Shown piece after piece: positions 58,616 through 64,000 of a stretch of DNA of 64,000 nucleotides. A program made the translations under genes and the position numbers. Position 1 is the stretch's first letter. Each line of letters begins with the position of its first letter. This DNA is from Opitutaceae bacterium (GTDB taxonomy: Bacteria > Verrucomicrobiota > Verrucomicrobiia > Opitutales > Opitutaceae): contig CANJNJ010000003.1 of NCBI GenBank assembly GCA_947474995.1, positions 1-64,000 of the forward strand. Reading direction: 5' to 3'. The notes below the pieces were generated by a model. The model was not told the origin of the DNA, made no database searches, and saw only the letters and a list, made by a program, of their open reading frames with translations.

Positions 58616-59254
58616 TTAGCCGGAAATTCCTGGCGGGCTTGTTGGACTTATGGCGCCGGCACCGGTTGGGCGGGCGACGAGTGAATGATAATGTTCCGCG
58701 CGACTTTGAAAAACGGTCTCGAATTCAAAAGGCCAGGATTCCTTAACGACCTCCCAACCGGGATATCCCTCTAGGGTCTGGCTCACCTCGTCGAAATAGG
58801 GTCGGTAGTCCGTGCGAAAGAATAGGCGGGCGCCCTGCCCTGCCCGAGCGGAAATCGCCCTGAGGAAGTCCGTCTGCAAGAGCCGGTGTTTATGGTGGCG
58901 CGCCTTGGGCCAAGGATCGGGAAAGAGCACAAAGATATCTCCAAAAGTCGTTTCCGGCGACAATGACTCCAGAAATACCCGTGCTTCCGCCTGTAAAAAG
59001 TGCAGATTAGCCAGCTTCGCCCGGTCTCGCTTTCGGACCGCCCGGGCTATTCTGTCTTTGGCCAAGTCGATCCCAAGGCAAAGCCGCTCCGGATGCGCCT
59101 GCGCATAGGCGGTAAGAAAGTGCCCATGGCCACAGCCGATCTCCCAAACGAAATTTGGAGTAACAGGCAGGTTGTTTGCGAAGTACTGGCGCAGGTCGGC
59201 CCTTCGCTGGTGCACGATGGCAGCGTATTGGGCGGCAAGGGTCGGGCTCTCCAT
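58616..59254 (-). CDS. trmB: tRNA (guanine-N7-)-methyltransferase TrmB
   Basis: 212 residues. FVWEIGCGHGHFLTAYAQAHPERLCLGIDLAKDRIARAVRKRDRAKLANLHFLQAEA (SAM motifs I-III) and DIFVLFPDPWPKARHHKHRLLQTDFL (the PDPWPK-HxKRR signature of TrmB) are decisive. It makes m7G46 in the tRNA variable loop. It follows mnmG by 15 bp in the same direction, so these tRNA-modification genes are probably one unit ahead of the atp operon. Confidence 0.96.
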   Translation of the reverse strand: MESPTLAAQYAAIVHQRRADLRQYFANNLPVTPNFVWEIGCGHGHFLTAYAQAHPERLCLGIDLAKDRIARAVRKRDRAKLANLHFLQAEARVFLESLSPETTFGDIFVLFPDPWPKARHHKHRLLQTDFLRAISARAGQGARLFFRTDYRPYFDEVSQTLEGYPGWEVVKESWPFEFETVFQSRAEHYHSLVARPTGAGAISPTSPPGISG

Positions 59255-59269
59255 AGGATTAGTGTTCAG

Positions 59270-61147
59270 TTAGGATGGTTCGTCAGCTGCACCCACACCG
59301 GCATCTATCACGACCATCAATATGCTGATATCCGAAGGGTTAACTCCGCTTATGCGGCTGGCCTGGCCGAGGGTCATGGGTTTGATTTCCGCGAGTTTCA
59401 GTGCGCTTTCCCGGCGCAGTCCGCGGACGGCCAAGTAATCCATCTGGCTCGGGATTCGGATTTTTTCGATATGGGACAGCTTATGGACCTGTCGAACCTC
59501 GCGTTCCAGATAGCCTTTGTATAGAATACGATACATTATTTCTGCACGGATTTCGGCGGATTCTGCGGATAGTTCGTTGTTTAACGCAGCTTTGGAGGAA
59601 TCGCGGCGCAAGGTGTCTGCCCATGTCAGTCCACCCATCCGATTAGTTTCCAAATGACTCACCCATTTTTCGATACTCTCCTTCTTGCGCTTAACAGCTG
59701 TTATACGATTATCAGATAATAATTTATGTGATTCTGAGTGTCGTAGTAATCGCAGCTCGGCGCTCCCGTGATTGAAAAGTAGTCGATGCTCCGCCCGACT
59801 TGTGAACATCCGATAGGGCTCGTTCGTGCCCTTGGTAACTAGATCATCTATTAGGACCCCAATATATCCTTCCTGGCGCTGAATGAGCATCGGCGGAACT
59901 CCCCTCACCTTGTTGGTGGCATTTACTCCCGCGACCAATCCTTGCGCCGCCGCTTCCTCGTACCCGGACGTTCCGTTGATTTGGCCGGCCAAGAATAGTC
60001 CTTCAACTTTCTTAGATTCGAGCGATGCATATAACTGGGTGGGTGGTGCAAAATCGTACTCCACCGCGTAGGCTGGACGCAAAACCACCGCCCTCTCGAG
60101 GCCTGGAATACTATGGACCATCTGTAGCTGAACATCGAACGGCAGGCTTGTTGACAAGCCATTCACATAATATTCGTTGGTTCCCCTGCCCTCCGGTTCG
60201 AGAAAAAGAAGGTGCCGTGGCTTATCCGAAAATCGGACGAATTTGTCCTCAATACTTGGGCAATACCTTGGTCCGACGCCTTCTATACTTCCGCTATACA
60301 TGGCAGACTTAGTTAGGTTATTCCGAACCAAGTCTGCCGTCTCCGGGGATGTGTATGTCATCCAGCACGAAACTTGTTCACAACCTGGGACCCAACCAAT
60401 TCGTCGCTCTCCGGTATGTTCCACGTGGAACAAGTCTTCTTTCTCCCGCGTATCATAGAAGGCAAAGAGCGTCGGCTTTTCGTCGCCTTTTTGCTCCTGC
60501 ATTTTACTGAAATCCAAACTTCGCCCAAGTAACCTTGGCGGCGTGCCCGTCTTTAACCGTCGAAGTTCTATCCCAGCTTCGATCAGACTGGCAGAAAGCG
60601 TTTTCGCGCTGAAATCGCCCAATCGACCGCCTTCGTTCTTGTTCTGCCCAATATGCATCAAGCCCCGCAAGAAGGTTCCCGTCGTGACAATCACGGTTTG
60701 ACCTCGAAACTCGATATCGAGATTTGTTCGACAGCCCACAACCTTGCCGCCGGAAAAGACCAATCCAGTTACAGTTGCCTGAAATATCTGTAAGTTGGAC
60801 TGTAGCTCGAGCGTATGCTTCAGGCGAAACTGATAGGCCTTCTTGTCGCATTGCGCGCGGGGTGATTGAACAGCAGGGCCCTTGGACTCATTCAATAAAC
60901 GGAATTGAATCCCGGTGACGTCAGTGTTGATGGCCATTTCACCGCCCAGCGCATCGATCTCCCGGACCATCTGACCTTTAGCCTGGCCACCAATAGCCGG
61001 ATTGCAGCTCATCTGGGCAATCGTATCGATATTACCAGTGAGGAGTAGGGTGGAGGCTCCCATCCGAGAAGAGGCAAGCGCTGCCTCGACCCCGGCATGC
61101 CCGGCGCCACACACGATAACATCAAACTCTAAGTCGTTATATACCAA
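59270..61147 (-). CDS. mnmG: tRNA uridine-5-carboxymethylaminomethyl synthesis enzyme MnmG (GidA)
   Basis: 625 residues from a TTG start, with AGG about 8 nt upstream. FAD fold [122 protein letters not shown]-terminal helical domain. With MnmE it modifies U34 of tRNAs. Its base composition looks visibly more AT-rich than mnmE next to it. A parS-like palindrome is embedded where it encodes FHVEH. Confidence 0.98.
   Translation of the reverse strand: MVYNDLEFDVIVCGAGHAGVEAALASSRMGASTLLLTGNIDTIAQMSCNPAIGGQAKGQMVREIDALGGEMAINTDVTGIQFRLLNESKGPAVQSPRAQCDKKAYQFRLKHTLELQSNLQIFQATVTGLVFSGGKVVGCRTNLDIEFRGQTVIVTTGTFLRGLMHIGQNKNEGGRLGDFSAKTLSASLIEAGIELRRLKTGTPPRLLGRSLDFSKMQEQKGDEKPTLFAFYDTREKEDLFHVEHTGERRIGWVPGCEQVSCWMTYTSPETADLVRNNLTKSAMYSGSIEGVGPRYCPSIEDKFVRFSDKPRHLLFLEPEGRGTNEYYVNGLSTSLPFDVQLQMVHSIPGLERAVVLRPAYAVEYDFAPPTQLYASLESKKVEGLFLAGQINGTSGYEEAAAQGLVAGVNATNKVRGVPPMLIQRQEGYIGVLIDDLVTKGTNEPYRMFTSRAEHRLLFNHGSAELRLLRHSESHKLLSDNRITAVKRKKESIEKWVSHLETNRMGGLTWADTLRRDSSKAALNNELSAESAEIRAEIMYRILYKGYLEREVRQVHKLSHIEKIRIPSQMDYLAVRGLRRESALKLAEIKPMTLGQASRISGVNPSDISILMVVIDAGVGAADEPS
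60417..60432. promoter_or_regulatory. parS-like ParB binding site within mnmG
   Basis: TGTTCCACGTGGAACA is a perfect 16-bp palindrome. It contains GTTCCACGTGGAAC, the parS sequence I know from Pseudomonas, and differs from the B. subtilis-type consensus TGTTTCACGTGAAACA only at symmetric positions. In the window I found no second site of this quality. Confidence 0.75.
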
Positions 61148-61196
61148 TTTTTTGCCTAATTTTACCCCGGGATATCCTACGGCTCACCACCCGAGG

Positions 61197-62582
61197 TTAC
61201 TTCCCGATGCAAAACGACGCGAACAACTGATCGAGCATTCGCTCGTTGTCCACTTTTCCCGTGATCTCGCCGAAAGCTGCGAGCGCAAACCTAAGATCGC
61301 TGGCGGTCAATTCCACTGCCTCGTTGGCCGAAAGCTTCGCCTTCGCCCGCTCCAAGCCTTCTTTCGCCTCTGTCAAAGCGCACGCATGCCGGGCGTTGAC
61401 GGCGATGGTTTCGCCTCCGGCTTCGCGCTGAAACGAATCAACACGCGCCGAAATCGCCTCCACCAAGGCGTCGAACCCGGCTCCCGTGAGCGCCGAAACC
61501 TGCAAAACCGGGATTCCGGGCGGACAGTCGGGCAGGGCACCCGACTCCGGGGCAAGATCCACCTTGTTGATGACCACGATAGCGGCGTCGGCGCGCATTC
61601 GAGCAACCACCTCAGCAGGAACCGGCAACTCGGGCTGGGTGGCGTCCAGCACCAGGAGGCACAGGTCGGCCTCGGCGGCCCGCAGCAGAGTCTGCTCGAT
61701 CCCCAACTTCTCCAACGCGGCCGTCGTCGCGCGCACTCCCGCGGTATCAATCAGCCGCAGGCAATGGGGACCCAAGATAATTCGCTCTTCAATAAAATCG
61801 CGGGTGGTACCCGGCTCCGCGCTCACGAGGGCCCGCTGGCGACCGACCAGCCGATTCAGCAGGCTGCTCTTACCCACATTCGGTGGTCCGAGGATAACCG
61901 TCTTGATGCCATCCCGCAGAAGTTCTCCGAAGTGACTGGTCGCCAGCAGACGTTTGGCCTCCTGCGCCACGCGCTCCACCTCAAGGATCACGACCGCGCG
62001 ATCTTCGGGCGGCAGATCCTCCTCCGGAAAATCGATGTACGCTTCAATCCGGGCCAGCACGCCCAATAAAGCCTCAATGAGCTCGTTGATGCGCCGCCCG
62101 AGCTCACCCCGCAACTGCTGCTGCGCCGCCGCCAGCGCCCGATCGCTGCGCGCCCGGATGAGATCCATAACAGCCTCCGCCTGGCTGAGATCCATCCGGC
62201 CATTCAGAAAAGCCCGTTGCGTGAATTCCCCCGGCTCGGCCGGACGGCAACCCCGCGCCAGCAAGTCCTCGAGGATTTTTTGCGCAATGAACGGGTTGCC
62301 GTGACACGAAACTTCCAGGGCGTCCTCACCAGTGTAACTATGCGGGCCGACGAAAACAGTGATCAGCACATCGTCGACCAGAGTTCCGGCGCCATCGCGA
62401 TAATCACAGTGCCGGGCGACCCGGGGTGGGGGAAGGCGGCCTACGAGCTCCCCCGCCAATCTCTGGGTATCCGGACCGCTTACACGCACGACGGCGATCG
62501 CCGCCGTCCCGGCGGGCGTGGCAAGAGCAGCGATGGTATCGGTCGTTCGCAGCATGGCGGAACCCGTCACGTTTCGCGCCAT
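61197..62582 (-). CDS. mnmE: tRNA modification GTPase MnmE (TrmE)
   Basis: 461 residues; ATG at 62582 has GAGG just upstream, and an internal ATG at 62555 (MLRTTDTIAALATPAG) is an alternative. Formyl-THF-binding N-domain (TIAALATPAGTAAIAVVRVSG, SYTGEDALEVSCHGNPFI), then the inserted G domain: GPPNVGKSSLLNRLVG (G1), GTTRDFIEE (G2), IDTAGVR (G3), INKVDLAP (G4), and the C-terminal FCIGK with the catalytic Cys. Acts with MnmG, encoded 49 bp downstream. Confidence 0.98.
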   Translation of the reverse strand: MARNVTGSAMLRTTDTIAALATPAGTAAIAVVRVSGPDTQRLAGELVGRLPPPRVARHCDYRDGAGTLVDDVLITVFVGPHSYTGEDALEVSCHGNPFIAQKILEDLLARGCRPAEPGEFTQRAFLNGRMDLSQAEAVMDLIRARSDRALAAAQQQLRGELGRRINELIEALLGVLARIEAYIDFPEEDLPPEDRAVVILEVERVAQEAKRLLATSHFGELLRDGIKTVILGPPNVGKSSLLNRLVGRQRALVSAEPGTTRDFIEERIILGPHCLRLIDTAGVRATTAALEKLGIEQTLLRAAEADLCLLVLDATQPELPVPAEVVARMRADAAIVVINKVDLAPESGALPDCPPGIPVLQVSALTGAGFDALVEAISARVDSFQREAGGETIAVNARHACALTEAKEGLERAKAKLSANEAVELTASDLRFALAAFGEITGKVDNERMLDQLFASFCIGK

Positions 62583-62677
62583 CGCGCCTCAAGTCAAATA
62601 CCAGCCGCGAACCGCCTCTCCGCGCAGCCACGCCCCGACCGCACCCGCACCGGGGCACGAAGCGCCGCGGACAGTGA

Positions 62678-63949
62678 TTATCTCAGTCCCACGACCAGCG
62701 GGGCAATCCGGCTGCCATCCATCACTTTGTCGCCCGGATAGACGACCACCCGGGTGCCCACGGACAGACCCTCGACGACTTCCGTTTCCACGCCATTGCT
62801 TTGGCCGACCTTCACGGGCCGCAGCCGCGCGCGCCCCCCATCAAGAACAAACGTCCACCATTCGCCCCGGCGCTGAAAGAGCGCCCCGGCGGGGACGCGC
62901 AGCGCGTTGGGATTCTCCCACGTGACAATCCGCGCCTCGACCCGGTAACTGTCGCCCAAGGTGGGCCGCTTCTCGATCGGATCGATGAAATCCGCGACCA
63001 CGTAAACCCGCTGTTCTTCGACCCCGAGTGCCGAGATTTTCGTAAACGCCGAGGGCTCGACGAGCCGCACGCGCGCCGCCAATGGTTCCGCGCCGCCCCA
63101 CTGCTCGAGCATCACCCGCGCCCCGGGCTTGATGGCGACCCCATCGCGCGACAACACTTCAATGCGCACTTCGAGATCCGTCGCGTCCCCGACTTCCATC
63201 AGGGAAAAACTGGCGGGCACGACCCGGGCACTTTCCTGAAACACACGCAGGATTTTCCCACTGACCGGCGAAGTGATGACGAGCGGTTCGACGGCACCCG
63301 CCTGACCGCCCAACGGCGTGGTTGTGGGCTGGCCGCGGGACAAAATCGCCCGCGCTTGTTCCAATTCGAAGTCGGCCACTTTCAACGCAAACTCAGCGGC
63401 GCGGGCGTCCTGCGCGGCGGTGGCGGCCCGCATTTCGGCGACGTCAAATTCCTGCGCCGACGAAACCTGCCGTTCCCGCAACTGCCTGGCCCGGTCCAAG
63501 TCCGCGGCGTACATCTTCGCCGCCACCATCGCCCGCGCCCGTTGCGCCAGGGTCGCTTCCCGCGCCGCCTCGGCCGCACGCACTCGCGCTTCGGCCTGAG
63601 CCTGGCTGCGCGCATCGAGAAAATCCGCTCCGCTGGTTTCGAGCACTGCCAGAACGGTCTTGCCGGCTTCAACGACCGCGCCGGCCTTCCAGTCGATGCG
63701 CCGGAGCTGGCCGGCCACCGGAGCAAAAACCACGTAACGGTTTCGCAGCCGGGTCATGCCTTCTTCATCGACTGTCACGACCAGCGGGCCGCGTGACACG
63801 GTTGCGACTTCGACCGGAATCGCCCGGGGCCAAAGCCCCAGCACAATCAAAGCCACGAGTGCGAGACCGCCCACCCATGGCAGGCGACGGCGCCAAGTAG
63901 GCGGATTTTTTACCCTTAGGGCAGGCGCGGGAGAAGCAGCGGGAGGCAT
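62678..63949 (-). CDS. Efflux periplasmic adaptor (HlyD/RND membrane fusion protein)
   Basis: ATG at 63949 (MPPAASPAPALRV) is preferred over the TTG at 63991; 423 residues. One N-terminal membrane helix (WVGGLALVALIVLGLWP), then a lipoyl/barrel-sandwich half (VVTVDEEGMTRLRNRYVVFAPVAGQLRRID), a long helical hairpin (ARSQAQAEARVRAAEAAREA), the second lipoyl half (VITSPVSGKILRV), and beta-barrel and membrane-proximal domains. It would link an inner membrane ABC or RND pump to the outer membrane. Partner genes would be expected to the left (downstream) but mnmE is there; none is seen. Confidence 0.88.
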   Translation of the reverse strand: MPPAASPAPALRVKNPPTWRRRLPWVGGLALVALIVLGLWPRAIPVEVATVSRGPLVVTVDEEGMTRLRNRYVVFAPVAGQLRRIDWKAGAVVEAGKTVLAVLETSGADFLDARSQAQAEARVRAAEAAREATLAQRARAMVAAKMYAADLDRARQLRERQVSSAQEFDVAEMRAATAAQDARAAEFALKVADFELEQARAILSRGQPTTTPLGGQAGAVEPLVITSPVSGKILRVFQESARVVPASFSLMEVGDATDLEVRIEVLSRDGVAIKPGARVMLEQWGGAEPLAARVRLVEPSAFTKISALGVEEQRVYVVADFIDPIEKRPTLGDSYRVEARIVTWENPNALRVPAGALFQRRGEWWTFVLDGGRARLRPVKVGQSNGVETEVVEGLSVGTRVVVYPGDKVMDGSRIAPLVVGLR

Positions 63950-64000
63950 GGGAACCGACCTAGGTGGACTATGCTGGGTGGAGGCAAGCAACGGAGTTGG

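Overview
The window is about 64 kb of GC-rich, gene-dense bacterial chromosome. It best fits a member of the Verrucomicrobiota, probably Opitutaceae. The grounds are an OleC/OleD pair for long-chain olefin synthesis, a Verrucomicrobia-type LexA palindrome (TGTTC-N4-GAACA) upstream of recA, many twin-arginine-exported enzymes, frequent GTG/TTG starts with weak Shine-Dalgarno signals, and abundant small palindromic intergenic repeats. The taxonomic call is inference from gene content; no rRNA or tRNA gene was seen.

Left part (1-10.7 kb), accessory and secreted functions: two overlapping family-3 solute-binding proteins (the second cut by the window edge), a SAM methyltransferase with three 18-bp repeats just upstream, a large secreted class C beta-lactamase-like serine hydrolase, a decayed transposase, an SDR oxidoreductase, a Tat-exported enolase-superfamily enzyme broken by a one-base frameshift in a T6 tract, a secreted SGNH-like protein and a Tat-exported PhoD-type phosphatase. 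An 800-bp repeat-rich gap then leads to recA.

Middle part (11-48.8 kb), mostly housekeeping: recA, an M20 peptidase, MarC, a GH88-like hydrolase, rlmN, a three-gene envelope set (metallophosphatase, lytic transglycosylase, unknown protein), miaB, gmk, the NAD operon nadA-nadC-nadB, pdxH, a hybrid histidine kinase with a degenerate receiver, sixA, an RmlD-like reductase, a lipoate-ligase-like protein, an EF-hand-bearing membrane protein, a RumA-type and a SpoU-type RNA methyltransferase, oleC-oleD, a small lipoprotein, RNase D overlapping a histone-deacetylase-like amidohydrolase, queC-queE, an ExoD-like protein, an MFS transporter and nagB.

Right part (48.7-64 kb), all on the minus strand: a ferrous-iron uptake operon (feoA, feoA, feoB and a 58-aa Cys-rich membrane protein missed by the ORF track), the complete F1Fo ATP synthase operon atpBEFHAGDC, trmB, mnmG, mnmE and an efflux adaptor. 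A perfect 16-bp parS-like palindrome lies inside mnmG, so this end may be close to the chromosome origin and partition region.

The most unusual feature is the repeat load. Several palindromic families sit between genes, supply stop or start codons, and apparently have been inserted in frame into coding regions (rlmN, oleC, oleD, the RumA homologue). A 262-bp MITE-like element with about 36-bp terminal inverted repeats lies at 15.0 kb. I found no CRISPR array, prophage or intact insertion sequence.
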